Origin: Phytophthora quininea
Lineage: Eukaryota > Oomycota > Peronosporomycetes > Peronosporales > Peronosporaceae
Direction: 5' to 3'
Length of the DNA: 64,000 nt
Assembly (NCBI GenBank): GCA_011947345.1
Contig: JAAVTG010000051.1
Location: forward strand, 466,882-530,881
The position numbers were made by a program, and so were the translations under genes. Below, in pieces: positions 1 to 12,149 of this stretch. The notes under the pieces are model-generated. The model saw only the letters and a list, made by a program, of their open reading frames with translations. It had not been told where the DNA came from and searched no databases. How positions within the stretch are numbered: the stretch's first letter is position 1; the number at the start of each line of letters is the position of its first letter.

Positions 1-1309
1 GAGCGGGTTGGACGCTCGGTCGGCCAAGCTGATCATGGACGGCGTTCGCAAGGTGGCGGACACTGGTCGAACGATTGTGTGTACGATTCACCAGCCTTCT
101 GCGGTGGTGTTTCGTGTCTTCGACAGTCTGCTGTTGTTGAAACGTGGCGGCGAGATGGTGTACTTCGGAGACCTTGGCATCAACGCATCGAAGATGGTCG
201 AGTATTTTGAAGCAATTGATGGTGTCAAGACGTTGGAGATGGACTCCAATCCGGCAACGTGGATGCTGGAGGTGATCGGCGCTGGTGTGGGCAATGATGC
301 CGGTGACAGGACGGATTTTGTGGCTGCATTCAAAGCGAGCGAGCAGTATCACAATTTGATGGATACGTTGGAACGTGGGGGTATTGGACGGCAATCCCCA
401 TCGATTCCAGCGTTGGAGTTCGGCAAGAAGCGAGCAGCCAGCAACACAATCCAGGCGAAGTTCTTGATCAAGAGGTTCTTCGACATGTACTGGCGGACAC
501 CGTCCTACAATCTGACACGCTTCATCATTTCTCTTGTGCTGGGGGTGGTATTCGGCGTCGCATACGTTGGTGCGGACTACACAACCTACCAAGGTATCAA
601 CTCCGGACTTGGAATGGTCTTCATGACCCAATCCTACGTGACGTTCATTGTCTTCAACAGCGCAGTACCGATTGCAATCCAAGAACGAGCGTCATTCTAC
701 CGCGAACGCTCCGCCCAAACGTACAATGCGTTCTGGTACTTTGTCGGTGCAACTTTGGTGGAGATTCCGTACTGCTTCGTTCAGACGATGCTATTCATGA
801 TCGTCTACTACCCGATGGTAGGGTTCACCGGAGTCGAGAGTTTCTTGGCCTACTGGGTGAATCTGTCGCTGTTGTTGGTCCTTCAAGCCTACTTTGGTCA
901 GTTCTTGGCGTGCTTGCTACCGAGCTTGGAAGTAGCCACCGTGTTTGTCATTCTCGTCAACTACGTATGGATCACGTTCACGGGATTCAATCCTCCGGTG
1001 GCGTCCATCCCACAAGGTTATCGATGGCTCTATCACTTGACTCCGCACAAGTACACCTTCGCCAGTTTGATTGCGATCGTGTTTGGGGATTGCTTGGAGG
1101 AAGGAGGAGGCTCCATCGGTTGCCAAACTATGGTGGATGCGCCACCAACACTTGCACCGAACATCACGGTGACTCAATACTTGGAAGACGTTTTCTCCGC
1201 CAAGCACAGTGAGATTTGGTCGAACTTTGCTCTCGTCGTGCTGTGGATTGCTTGCTTGAGAGTTGCATCGCTCTTGGCGCTACGTTTCGTCAACCATCAG
1301 AAGAAGTAA
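1..1309 (+). CDS. PDR/ABCG transporter copy 1, C-terminal part (5' truncated by window edge)
   Basis: Full-size PDR-type ABC transporters export hydrophobic compounds across the plasma membrane. This fragment begins inside nucleotide-binding domain 2, just after the Walker B/D-loop region (SGLDARSA), includes the H-loop (CTIHQPSA near 85-110), and runs through the second six-helix membrane domain, with the family segments FNSAVPIAIQERASFYRERS and NAFWYFVGATLVEIPYCF. It ends with the family-typical tail LRFVNHQKK and a stop at 1307-1309. The frame is open without a break over 1.3 kb, unlike copies 2-4. Bases 1 to about 343 are nearly identical to the same part of copies 2, 3 and 4, while the membrane domain is clearly different from them. 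The missing half lies left of the window. Assignment to the family is certain; the substrate is unknown. Confidence 0.95.
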   Translation, partial: SGLDARSAKLIMDGVRKVADTGRTIVCTIHQPSAVVFRVFDSLLLLKRGGEMVYFGDLGINASKMVEYFEAIDGVKTLEMDSNPATWMLEVIGAGVGNDAGDRTDFVAAFKASEQYHNLMDTLERGGIGRQSPSIPALEFGKKRAASNTIQAKFLIKRFFDMYWRTPSYNLTRFIISLVLGVVFGVAYVGADYTTYQGINSGLGMVFMTQSYVTFIVFNSAVPIAIQERASFYRERSAQTYNAFWYFVGATLVEIPYCFVQTMLFMIVYYPMVGFTGVESFLAYWVNLSLLLVLQAYFGQFLACLLPSLEVATVFVILVNYVWITFTGFNPPVASIPQGYRWLYHLTPHKYTFASLIAIVFGDCLEEGGGSIGCQTMVDAPPTLAPNITVTQYLEDVFSAKHSEIWSNFALVVLWIACLRVASLLALRFVNHQKK

Positions 1310-1362
1310 GGAAGGCTGGGTGAATTACTTGATAAGAAATGGTCGACTCGGTTTCCTTCAAT

Positions 1363-4317
1363 TCAGATCTTGTTGTCATTGACAGGAAGCGACAGCAGAT
1401 CCACGACCTGGTTCATTTGAGGTCGCTGAGCTGGATTCGGTTGCAACAGCATCCTCAAAGGGATCGCAAGCCAGCGCTCGTTGCAATCGGGACCTCGCTC
1501 AATAATTCGTTGACACTTTTTGAATGGAAAAGAACAGGCGGTGTCGGCTGGGTCGGATGGTTTGGTGTCGATAGGATCAACTGATGTTGCTGCCACAGAT
1601 TCAGTGCTTCCCAAAGAGCACAACCGAGCATCCAACAATCAGCTTTAGCAGTTATCGGTTGCTCTTTGATAACTTCAGGAGGTGCGTAATTGTAGTTGAA
1701 GCAGTCGTGCATATCAGATCGGTGCAGGGATTCTTGATCGAAATCCTTCTTCCATGATAAAGACCACTAATCTTGACGTGGACATTGTTATCTCGACATT
1801 CCGACTTGTTCTGAAGATAAATGTCCTCTAAATTGATGTTGAAGTGCGTCAAGCCAAGACTATGCATCGCTGCCAATCCAGATGCAATTTGTCGAAATAT
1901 GCTCGTTAGATGCCGTTCGACAGCAGCATACGAGACTGCTGTCGTGATAAAATTCCTGCGATAATATGCCAACCAAGTCCCGTCGTGAAAATATTCCACT
2001 ACTACAAAAACTACAGGCCAACATTCAACCAACAGTCCAGGCTCCGAGAAGAATTGGAACATATGCTTATCCACGAACGATACTTCAGCCACGAATGGTG
2101 ATCGTAGAGACTTTTGCATTGCTGTCGTCTGCATAAAGATATACTCAGCCATCTCTTCAGTCCGGCACGGAATTGTTTGAAGGACGACTCGATTGGTGTT
2201 TGGTTTCACCTTTGAGACGACTCCGTTGTCAACCATCGTAAGAACCATGTTATGTGGTGGAACAAAGCGTTTACTCCTCTCAAAGTCGAGCCGTGTAAGA
2301 AAGCCTGACGGATTGCAGCAATGCTCGAATAGACGAATATACGCGTCATGTGCTAGGTCTTGACCCCGTAAAAGAGGTCTCTCAACACTGCGCTGGTTGC
2401 GTTCCAACATGATCGCCATACGGAGTTCCTCAGAGTACATTGCCTTCCGCTCTTGCTCTTCGTTTTCGAACACTTTCATACGTTCCATCACCTCGACGGC
2501 TGATAGCGCTCTGACAGGCTTGATGGGAGATACAGCAGCCTTCCTCTTGTGAACTCGACGCTGAGATTTTTCTGATGGCAACTCACTCATCGTAGCCTCA
2601 ACAAGCATAACAAGGGTCATAACGGTTTGCCGTACAGCGACGGAAACTCGATCAACTCGACCTAGCAAAACTTTGGGCTCGTACTCTACACGGCGATCTT
2701 TAGCATGAGATTTCGACGCTGCTTTCTCTGACGTATTAGCTGGTTTTGATATTTCAACAGTAATTCCGTTCTCTTCGTCCTTCTTCTTGGCAACTCTGGT
2801 TTCTTCGTCTTTTAGTCTTGATGCGAGAAGTGTCGGCCAACGACTGCGAAACTCACTTTCGATTTCCTCGTGTTGTCTCCTCCACAGTTCCCATTTCCTT
2901 CTTCGACACAAGCAGCAAAACAACGGGAGATTGTCATTCAAGCGAATATACCGGTGGTGGTGGTTTTCTCCCACTCTTCTTTCGGCATCACGAGACTGTC
3001 AGCATTCGAGCCAAAGCCACGGCACTTTTCTCGTTCTTGGAAAGCCTGCAGCTGTGCTTCGTGCTCTCTTAGCATCGCAAGCTCGTGATTATTTTTCTTG
3101 GCCGAAGTCATCCCATTTCGAACGCGTGCGAGACTTGCGCCACCAGTAGAGAAGACTGAAGAATTAAGTGTCGCCTCGATATCGTTCTCCGCGTCATTCA
3201 CCGCTGCTTTCACACCCGAATAATGATCTAGCACTTCTTCGATGATGGTAACAAATTCACGAAATTCGCTTATAGTAATAGCGCGAGTATTCGCCGGGTC
3301 TTTTTGTTGTAAAGCGACACGAACTCAATCATAAATCGCTGCAATTCCGTTGATCCAAGCAGCTCTGCAAGACCTCGCACTCTTTTCGCAAATTTCTGCG
3401 GTCGACTACACGAAAAATAAACATCAGTCAAATTTAACTGCTAGAAAATTCGTACAATACTTACGGCTTCGAAAATACGCCAAACAAGATCTGGAGTAAA
3501 TGCAGTTTCCCGTACCAGCTTCATCGATCTCTTTAAACACTTTACGAATATTCTTCTCGTATTTTTCACGGGTGATATTCTCTTGAGCCGCTAACTTTTC
3601 AGCAATCTCAGGCTCCAGCTTCTTCCTCATTTCATTTTTCCGCTCCAACATTTCCGCCTGCATCTGTGGGGTAGTGAGCAGCAAAACCTGTTGTTTCTGC
3701 AACTCTGTACTGCAATGAATTTTTCCCAGCAAATATTTGGTCAGATCAGACCGAAACAATATTAACATTTGCTGATCCCGCTGCAGTAACTCGACTTTTT
3801 CATGATGCTGCTTCCTCGCTCTTCGAATCGCTCGTCTCTTCGCGTCTCGTTCATTTTCTCGAGCTTTCTGCCACTTTCTCGACTCATCTGCAGTTAATAG
3901 CGTCCCCACTTGCCGTTTTTCACTTGTTTGCTCAATTTCAACCGGAATCAAAAGGTTCAAATAAGAATTCACTACTCGATCGTGAAAAACCTTCTTCTTC
4001 TTGTCCTCCTTTGAAGCATTCTTCAAATATCTCTTCTCCGCCTCAGCGGACATGAATTTCCTTTTAACCTTCGTTTTGGTAATAAACCTTTCTTCTATTT
4101 TGTCCACAATATTCACCATACTTTCCGCCACTGCGACTGCCACTGCGTTGACGGAAAATTCCTCTATAGCGACGACGTTCACATTAGGAATTTCCTCTTC
4201 AACTTGTTCTTGACCTTCCTCGTCTTCCTCCTCTGGCAATTCCCACACAGACTCGCCCGTGATACAATTGGAGAAGTAAATATTCCCATACTCGTCTGCA
4301 TGCACCTCCCACTTCAT
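1363..4317 (-). CDS. WW-domain, coiled-coil, pseudokinase protein (several frame breaks)
   Basis: I read one gene from ATG at 4317 to the stop at 1363. Residues 1-30 are a WW domain (W3, YF14-15, W25, P28). A long charged coiled-coil region follows (KREAIRRARK-like, about 4000-3550). An intron with GTAAGT lies near 3462-3405, and Glu/Lys-rich sequence continues to about 2700. A protein-kinase-like domain ends the protein (about 2350-1380). In the kinase part the catalytic HRDLKxxN loop reads HFNINLED and DFG is replaced by SGLYHG, so the catalytic Asp, Lys and metal-binding Asp are missing; APPE and the C-lobe remain. It is therefore best called a pseudokinase. The frame changes near 3525, 3310, 2960, 1755 and 1600, partly explicable by introns and partly by single-base losses. 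Its start is 45 bp from the divergent TMEM234-like gene. Partners of the WW domain would be proline-rich proteins (inference). Confidence 0.75.
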
Positions 4318-4362
4318 CCTGCCTTGTAACAACGAGATAAAAAAATAAACGGGACGTTACAC

Positions 4363-4905
4363 GTGGCAGATTATGAGCCCCCCGTGTTTACGCTGCTCTC
4401 CTTCCTCTTCGTCGGGGCTTTATGGGGGTGTACCAACCCTCTAATTAAGAGAGGCAGCTCCTCCGACGCCATGTACACTCGCCAGAGCAACAGTCTCAAG
4501 GAGTTCGCCAAGCAGACGGTCCACCTGGTCAAGAACTGGCAGTTGGTGATGCCCTTCGCTCTCAACCAGAGCGGATCGGTCGTCTACGTGTATCTCCTCG
4601 GCTCAGCAGGTAAAATATTTACCCTATCGAGTTTTCCATAAACTTTTTACTTACTTTATTATTATATTGTTTTAGAGATCTCGAACGCCGTGCCAATCTG
4701 TAACTCGCTGACGTTCGTCTTCACGGCGATTACAAGTCGTCTGCTGGGGAGAAGCCTCAACGCCCGCTCTGTAAGACGCCATGCTAATCATTAACTTATT
4801 TGTGGTGTCTAATTTATTCCAATGTTGCTTTTTCCTTAGCTACGTACACGGGTATGCTGTTGATTCTGCTGGGGGTGGCTATCTGCTTCGATAGTAAGCA
4901 GTAAA
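4363..4905 (+). CDS. TMEM234-like (UPF0546) small membrane protein
   Basis: A small multi-helix membrane protein resembling the TMEM234/UPF0546 family, related to EamA/DMT-type transporters; function unknown. Family features seen: GALWGCTNPLIKRG near the N-terminus, MPFALNQSGSVVYVYLLGSA ending exon 1, then NAVPICNSLTFVFTAI and a last helix TGMLLILLGVAICFD. Introns are inferred at about 4611-4675 (GTAAAA...TTTTAG) and 4771-4840 (GTAAGA...CCTTAG). One base appears to be missing at the second junction, since the reading phase does not match. The frame opens with GTG at 4363 in the place where ATG is expected; no in-frame ATG precedes it, so the start is uncertain. It stops only 64 bp before the BCNT-domain gene. 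Confidence 0.75.
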
Positions 4906-4969
4906 ATGCACTCAAAATGACACGTCTCTTCCCATAAGCCACTCGACAAAAACCGGTGGCGATAAATCA

Positions 4970-5756
4970 ATGAGCTCATCGGAAGAAGACGACGGGGACT
5001 ACGTCCCAGAGGGTACTTATGCATCATATACAGGGTAGACATCATTTATGTTGAGTGTTTGTGGCTGTAGCTGATGAGCAGGAGGACGAGGAGGAGATTG
5101 AGCAAGACGTGGAAGAAGACAAGCCCAGCGTAGCCAAGAACTCGCGTGTAGACGCGCTCTGGGAGGACATTAATGCGTCCACTGCAGTCTCTAAAAGTCT
5201 GCAGAGAAGACGGCAAGTCTACTGAGTGGACTGGGGAAGCCCAAACGACAGGGAACCATCAAGAAGAAGGGCAAGCGCAAGTTGAAAGAGTTCCAGATGC
5301 CCATTTTAAGTGTGGATGTGAAAAGTCGAGGCAAGACATGGCGGAGGTGGCTAAAGCGAACAAGAAGACGGTAGATCGAGTGGTCAAGTTCGCAGGGAAG
5401 GAGTACAGGTGTGTAGCGTTGCGTAACTGGGGTTTTGGGTGGTGCTGACATGGAAATTGGGGCAGTGTGTCTCGAAGGCTGGTCCAGCCGCTGACAAACC
5501 CGCTAAAAGTGGGAAGAAAGCTCTGGACAAGGTGCTGGAGTCGCTGGATGAGCCCAAGAAAGTGTCGACGATGGAGAAGTCGTCGTTGGATTGGGACAAA
5601 TTCAAAGAGGCGGAAGGAATTGAAGACGAGCTGACGCAGTACACCAAGGACGGGTACATTGAAAAGCAGGAGTTCTTGCAGCGATTAGATCTCAAGCGCT
5701 TTGAGATCGAGAAGGCCGAGCGAGACAAGCAACGCAAACTCCAACAGCAGAAATAG
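4970..5756 (+). CDS. BCNT/CFDP1 (Swc5-like) domain protein
   Basis: The C-terminus carries the BCNT-C signature: SSLDWDKFKEAEGIEDEL, then KDGYIEKQEFLQRLDLKRFE near 5580-5720. This domain defines CFDP1/Swc5, a subunit of the SWR1/SRCAP complex that deposits histone H2A.Z in nucleosomes. The N-terminus is acidic (MSSSEEDDGDYVPE, then a Glu/Asp-rich stretch with ALWEDIN), as usual for the family. Introns are inferred at about 5018-5070 (exon ends CCAGAG|GTAC) and 5409-5464 (GTGTGT...GGGCAG). The frame shifts by one base near 5195 and again near 5340, so as given the central part is broken. The family call rests on the C-terminal motif and is firm. The gene converges with the histone deacetylase gene, 100 bp away. 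Confidence 0.85.
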
Positions 5757-5857
5757 AGGAGAAGATCCAAGAGGAGCGTTGTCCACAGAGGCTCGTATTA
5801 TCCAGTGACAAGAAAAAGCCAACAGAGAGGTCGCTCAGACCCCTCTGGTCGTGCTGT

Positions 5858-7573
5858 CTAATCCACATCCATAGGAACGACGTCGGGTGCCGTGTTGTCC
5901 TGTCCTTCCTGTTGAGCTGACGCCGCAGCGGAAGAAGTCTCGTCGGTGCTTCCACGCTGGTCCTTGTCGTCTTTATAAAACTCCGCCTCGTGTTGCCGCT
6001 TACCGTCGTTCTCAGTTCGCGAGTCTGGGTCTGCTGCGTCTTCGTCCTCTTCACGCAGCATGTGCGTTGGTGGAGCCTGACTCATTTGGACACTCGGGGC
6101 GCCAGTCAACGCACGGAGGTGCTCAAAGATCTTGGTCCTGTGAAGAGCCTGGTTAGTTCCTGAAAGCATGGTTGTTTCAATGATAAGAGCCAACAGCGAA
6201 CGTACTTGCAATCATCCAGGTATTCCCTCGAGTTGGCATTCTCAACATCAGGGTCAGGCTCGAGATGCAGTTTGAAACTCGGTGCGTAAAACTCAAAGTA
6301 GTCGTTGTACGGGATGTTGTTGGACACTTCTTCATCCAGCAGGATCGATGTCTCGTAGGCCCACGCTCGCGACACGTTGCGGATCGTGTAGCCTCCTCCA
6401 CCGAGCACCAATGTCGGCAATCCAAACCCTTTTACAAAGCGTACGCACTCACCATGGCCTAAATGATAACCATTAACACAAAAACAATTTCCAATGCACA
6501 TGTCGTAGTGTACAGTACCTCTAGTGGTGACGTTGAAGCAACCCAAACGATCACCCGTGAGTGAATCCGCACCACACTGCAGCACCACTGCAGAGGGGAG
6601 AACGTCTCCATAACCTTCTGGATCACTGGCTTGAACACGCTCTCGAAACTTTCATCGGTTATACCACTCAGCAGCGGGAAATTGACCGCATAGTATTTGC
6701 CATTCTTCGTGCCAATATCCTTGATGTCGCCTGTTCCTGGGAAAAAGTCTCCGTATTTGTGGAACGACACGGTCATCACTCGGTCGGTGACGTAGAAGGC
6801 TTCCTCCACGCCATCTCCGTGGTGAACGTCGATATCAATGTACAGCACACGCGGATGGTACTTGAGCAGCTCGAGGATGCCGAGCACAATGTCGTTCACG
6901 TAGCAAAGCCGGAACCCTCAGACTTCTTGGCGTGGTGCAAACCTCCCGCCCAATTGATGGCGATGTCACATTGGCCGTGGTTCAGGCGACTCACAGCGTC
7001 CAATGTGCCTCCGGAATAGATTTGGCAAAAGTCAAAAATGCCGTCGAACACCGGACAGTCCGTCAGCTCGCCCATATTGTCTACCAATAACAACAAAAAA
7101 AGAAAATCTCCTGTTAGTTTACTATAAACGTACAATAAAAAAATCATGTTATTTCACGTACATTTCTGCAGATCAGCCACCAGTTGCTTCTGGTTGCTGG
7201 GGCTGACTTTCTGCAGGAAGTCAATGTAGTCTGGGGCGTGGAAGGCCTTGATCTCTTCGGCCGACGCGATGTGCGGCTCCTGCAGTTTAATTTACACAGA
7301 AAATATCAAATAAATATTGTATTACAAGACAGTATTTGACCCAACGTACGAAAATGTCCATTTTGCGGTACAGGTCGTAGTTGACCACTAAGTGGTGGGC
7401 CAGTTTCATGCGGTGCGGCTTCATGGGGTGGCCTGCGCCATAGTAGAAGTGGCCTTCCTCAGCTGTACGTACAGAACGAGCAGGTGAGCGAGCGTATAAC
7501 ACTGGGGGAAACGCACAGAGCGCTCCCTACGATGGTAGAAGTACGACACGCGCTTCTTGGTGGCGCTGGCCAT
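5858..7573 (-). CDS. Class I histone deacetylase (Rpd3/HDAC1 type), two frame breaks
   Basis: Zinc-dependent deacetylase acting on histone tails in the nucleus. Start at 7573 gives [14 protein letters not shown], then after a 68-bp intron (7463-7530) comes the family N-terminus with [18 protein letters not shown]. Catalytic sequence is clear: [17 protein letters not shown] near 6960-6900 and [17 protein letters not shown] near 6845-6795, with [18 protein letters not shown] near 6410-6350. Further introns: one after DIF near 7345-7280, one near 7145-7080, one near 6530-6455, one near 6205-6140. The tail is acidic and low in complexity. Two single-base losses interrupt the frame, one right after GSGF (about 6900, expected CYVND) and one near 6590. 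Such damage inside the active-site region of an otherwise perfect enzyme points to a sequence error or a dead copy. Confidence 0.93.
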
Positions 7574-7923
7574 GGCTGTTTGCAAGATGTTACCCAAACG
7601 TTACCTAAATATGTGGCAATCTTTCCAGTATTTGGCTACATATGGACGCACGATTGTGTGCGTACAAATGGGTACTTACAGTTCCGTGCGTACTGTTCCT
7701 ACGTTTGTGTACTTACAGATCTTCCTCGTGGCCATTGCCTTCAGCACGGGATTGCCACGACACCACAGCGATCTGCCACCATCACGTGGGAGCCCAGGCC
7801 GCCAGGCTAGCGACTGACCAAGGTGATGTTTATGTAGGGCACGATGATTTTGCAGTCGGCGTTCCATGTTCACCATGAGGACAGCCACGTCATTCTCCAA
7901 TTGTTCCGTTGCCAGTCAATACG
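7574..7923 (+). other. Intergenic region between divergent HDAC and PDR copy 2
   Basis: This 350-bp stretch should hold both promoters. Short open frames occur on both strands but none resembles a known protein. On the minus strand one runs from about 7900 to a GTAAGT at about 7715 and could be a spurious exon. No repeat or RNA gene was seen. Confidence 0.4.
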
Positions 7924-10900
7924 ATGGATCATTACTGCAATCTGCACGAGAGTCCTGCTCTACAGCAGATGCCAAGGATGGAGGTGCGCTTCCACAATGT
8001 GTCCATTTCAGCGGACATTGTGGTGAAGGATGAAGCACAGTCGACAGTGGAGCTGCCGACGATCCCCAACACCCTCAAGATGGCTGCTCTTCGCTTGAAT
8101 GTCAAGCAGCATATCATCAAGAAGGAGATCCTCCGCAATGTGAGCGGCGTGTTACGGCCTGGTACGATGACGCTGGCGCTTGGTCAACCAGGATCGGGCA
8201 AGTCGTCTCTGCTGAAGCTGCTGAGTGGTAGATTTAAGAAGAGCAAGCGTGTGAATATCGACGGTGAGGTGACGTACAATGGGACAAAACAAGAGGAGCT
8301 CAAAAGCAAGCTCCGCAGTTTGTGGCTTTCGTCGATCAGCATGACAAACACTACCCGACACTTACGGTCAAGGAGACGCTCAAATTTGTGCACACATGCA
8401 ATGGAGGCAAGTTGTCGGTAGCTGGAGAGGAGCTAGAAGGGAACCCAGATGAAAAGGAAATTCGTGGAGCCGCAGAAAATCACGACCCGGACGTCGTAAT
8501 TCGGCGACTTGGTCTTGAGAATTGTCAAAACACTATCCTTGGTAATGCCATGTTGCGTGGTGTATCTGGCGGCGAACGCAAGCGTGTGACGACGGGTGAA
8601 ATGGCATTCGGCAACAAGTTCGTGATGATGATGGACGAGATCAGCACGGGGCTCGACAGTGCCGCAACGTTCGACATCATCTCAACGCAACAGAGTTTGG
8701 CCAAGACGTTGAACAAGACTATCGTGATTTCGCTGTTGCAACCTTCGCCGGAGGTATTTGAGCTGTTCGACGACGTGATCTTGCTGAACGACGGCTACGT
8801 GATGTATCATGGACCTCGTTCCGAGGCGTTGACATACTTTGAGAGTCTGGGCTTCAAATGTCCTCCAAACCGCGATGTGGCGGACTTCCTGTTGGATCTC
8901 GGGACGAACAAGCAGCATGAATACGAAGTTGGCACCGTTCCAGTTCTGCCGAGTGAGTACGCCGATTTCTTCCAGCGCTCAGCTATTCACGAACAAATGA
9001 TGCGTGACCTGAATGAGCCTCTAGATCCTATGCTGATTGTGGACAAGCAGAAGCACATGGATTCCCGCCCCGAGTTTTACCAGAATTTCTGGGACGGCAC
9101 CCTCACGCTGATGCGGCGTCAGATGACCGTGACGCTGCGCAATACCGCCTTGCTTAAAAGCCGCTTCTTGATGTCAATCGTGTTGGGTCTGCTGAATGCA
9201 AGCACGTTTTATCAGTTCGATGAAGCGGACGCCCAGGTGGTGATTGGTATCATCTACGTGGCGATCAACTTTGTCACGTTGGGTCAGTCGGCCCAGGTGC
9301 CGACTTTCATGGCAATTCGAGGCGTTTTCAACAAACACCGCGGGTCGAATTTCTTTCGAACTTCGTCGTTCGTTCTTGCAACGTCGGTGAGCCAGATCCC
9401 GCTGGCGGTGATCGAGACTTTAATCTTCGGCTCCATTATCTACTGGATGTGCGGGTTCGTCCCCACGGCGGGAGGATATATTTTCTTCGAGCTGATAGTA
9501 TTCCTCACGAGTATGATGTTCGCGGCCTACTTTTTCTTCTTGGCTGTGGTGATGCCCGACATGAACGTTGCTAGCCCATTCAGCCAGTTCTCGTTGTTCT
9601 TCTCAACATTGTTCTGCGGCTTCGTGATCACCAAGGGAATGATCCCGGACTACTTGATCTGGCTGTACTGGATGAGTCCTCAGGCGTGGGGCATTCGCGC
9701 TGCTGCCGTGAACCAGTACACGGACTCGCGCTTTGCGGTATGTGAGTACGAAGGCGTCAACTATTGCGAAACGTACGGCATGACAATGGGCGAGTATTCA
9801 TTAAGCTCGTTTGACGTACCGACCGGCCGGATTTGGCTGTATTTGGGCGTCGCCTACTGGTGTGCTGTTACGTGCTCTTCACGGGGTTAGCCTGGGCTGT
9901 ACTGGAGTTCTGGAGACGTGAAGAACCAGTAAATGTTTCGCTTGCCAAGGCTGATAACTCGAAAAGCGAAAAGTCAATGCCGACCGATGCCTACAGCTTG
10001 ATGGCAACTCCTAAAGCAATGACTGGTACACCCGGTGCCTTATCCATTCCTGTTGTTGAAGCAACACATAAGTCATTCACCCCTGTCACACTCGCTTTCG
10101 AGGACTTGTGGTATTCCGTCCCGGATCCTGTAAACTCCAAGCAAACGATTGCTTGCTCAAGGGTGTCAGCGGATTCGCATTACCAGGAACCATCACGGCG
10201 CTGATGGGATCGTCAGGTGCTGGCAAAACCACACTCATGGACGTCATCGCTGGGCGAAAGACTGGAGGTAAGATCAGCGGACAGATTCTGCTCAATGGAC
10301 ACCCTGCCACCGAACTCGCCATCCGTCGAGCTACCGGGTACTGCGAGCAGATGGATATCCACTCGGACGCGTCCACGTTCCGCGAGGCCTTGACGTTCAG
10401 TGCATTTTTGCGGCAGGATGCCGACATCCCCGACAGTCAGAAGTACGACTCGGTGAACGAATGTCTCGACCTGCTGGACCTACATCCGATCGCCGACCAG
10501 ATCATCCGTGGCAGTTCGACGGAGCAGATGAAGCGACTGACGATCGGCGTGGAGTTGGCAGCCCAGCCGAGTGTGTTGTTCCTGGACGAACCGACGAGCG
10601 GGTTGGACGCTCGGTCGGCCAAGCTGATCATGGACGGCGTTCGCAAGGTGGCGGACACTGGTCGAACGATTGTGTGTACGATTCACCAGCCTTCTGCGGT
10701 GGTGTTTCGTGTCTTCGACAGTCTGCTGTTGTTGAAACGTGGCGGCGAGATGGTGTACTTCGGAGACCTTGGCATCAACGCATCGAAGATGGTCGAGTAT
10801 TTTGAAGCAATTGATGGTGTCAAGACGTTGGAGATGGACTCCAATCCGGCAACGTGGATGCTGGAGGTGATCGGCGCTGGTGTGGGCAACGATGCCGGTG

Positions 10901-11903
10901 ACAAGACGGATTTTGTGGCGGCATTCAAAGCGAGCGAGCAATCTCGTCAGCTCGCCAAGAACTTGGATCACGAGGGTGTGGGTCGTCCATCCGCGTCTGT
11001 ACCAGCACTGGAATTCGGTCGAAAACGTGCTGCGAGCAATTTCACGCAAGCGATATTCGTGACAAGGAGGTTCTTCGTGACGTATTGGCGGACTGCGTCG
11101 TTCAACCTGACGCGTATCATAGTGTCTGTGGTCTTAAGTTTGGGTCTTGGACTTTCATACATCGATATCGAGTACAAGTCGTACCAAGGAGTCAATTTGG
11201 GCCTCGGCATGGTGTATATGGGTGCCGTGAACATGACGCTGATCACCTTCAGCGGCGTGATCCCCATTACTTGCAAGGAATTGGCTTCGTTCTACCGCGA
11301 GCGAGCAGGCCAAACATACAATGCGTTCTGGTACTTTGTCGGTGGTACGTTGGTCGAGATTCCGTATTGCTTTGTCACAACACTACTTTTTCTAGCTATC
11401 TTTTATCCGATGGTTGGCTTTACGGGTGTCGCCGCGTTTTTCACGTTTTGGTTGAATTTGTCTCTGATCGTGCTCGTGATGGCTTACTTTGGCCAGTTCT
11501 TGGCGTATTTGCTGCCGAATCTGGCTGTAGCGTCGGTCTTCATGGTGATGATCAACACTGCACGCTGTTCACGGGATTCAATCCTCCGGCGTCGGCCATC
11601 CCTCACGGCTACAAGTGGCTTCACCAACTTATCCCCAACAAGTCCGCATTCGCCAATCTCGCAGCGATCGTGCTCGGAGACTGTCCAAACGACGGAGATG
11701 GCAGTGACCGTGGATGTCAGACGATGACAGATACTCCACCTAGTCTACCCGATGGAATCACTGTCAAAGAATATTTGGAGAATAGCTTCCTGATCAAGTA
11801 TGACGAGATCTGGAGAAATTGCGGCATCCTCGTATTGTGGATTGTTGTGCTTCGAGTTGCATCTCTACTGGCGCTGCGCTACGTGAACCACCAAAAGAAA
11901 TAA
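7924..11903 (+). CDS. PDR/ABCG full-size transporter copy 2 (four frame breaks)
   Basis: Full-size PDR transporter in the order NBD1-TMD1-NBD2-TMD2. I chose ATG 7924 (MDHYCNLHESPAL), as earlier in-frame codons are not ATG. NBD1 has Walker A GQPGSGKS (about 8182), signature VSGGERKRV and Walker B MMMDEISTGLDSA; its H-loop position reads SLLQPSPE (Gln for His). NBD2 has Walker A GSSGAGKTT (about 10206), a degenerate signature STEQMKRLTIG, Walker B LFLDEPTSGLD and a normal H-loop IHQPSA. This one-sided loss of ATPase motifs is normal in PDR proteins. The frame breaks near 8315, 9862, 10155 and 11565; each is explained by one missing base. The stretch 8525-9850 is almost identical to copy 4 and 10090-10947 to copies 1, 3 and 4. 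Stop at 11901-11903 after the tail RYVNHQKK. Confidence 0.93.
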
Positions 11904-12149
11904 ATGAATTGCGAAGCAAACTGTTCATTGAGCAAAGCTTGAGACTGCTGTAGAAGAAAGAAGAAGAGCAGTACATCTTTCTGCTTGGCAACTTCTAATC
12001 GCAAATACGAATGCATTGCGGACGCACATTTTCTTGACCACTAGGCATTCTCCAAAGTCTGTTAGAATTCAACGATGTTGATGTGCTCACCCTTATTTAG
12101 CTGCCACCACGACAGCGTCGTTAATTACTCGAGAAAAACTGGCGATGGT

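Noticed and set aside
10480..11049. Long minus-strand frames opposite NBD2, repeated at each PDR copy
   Set aside because: Shadows of the conserved NBD2 coding sequence; they recur only because that DNA is nearly identical.
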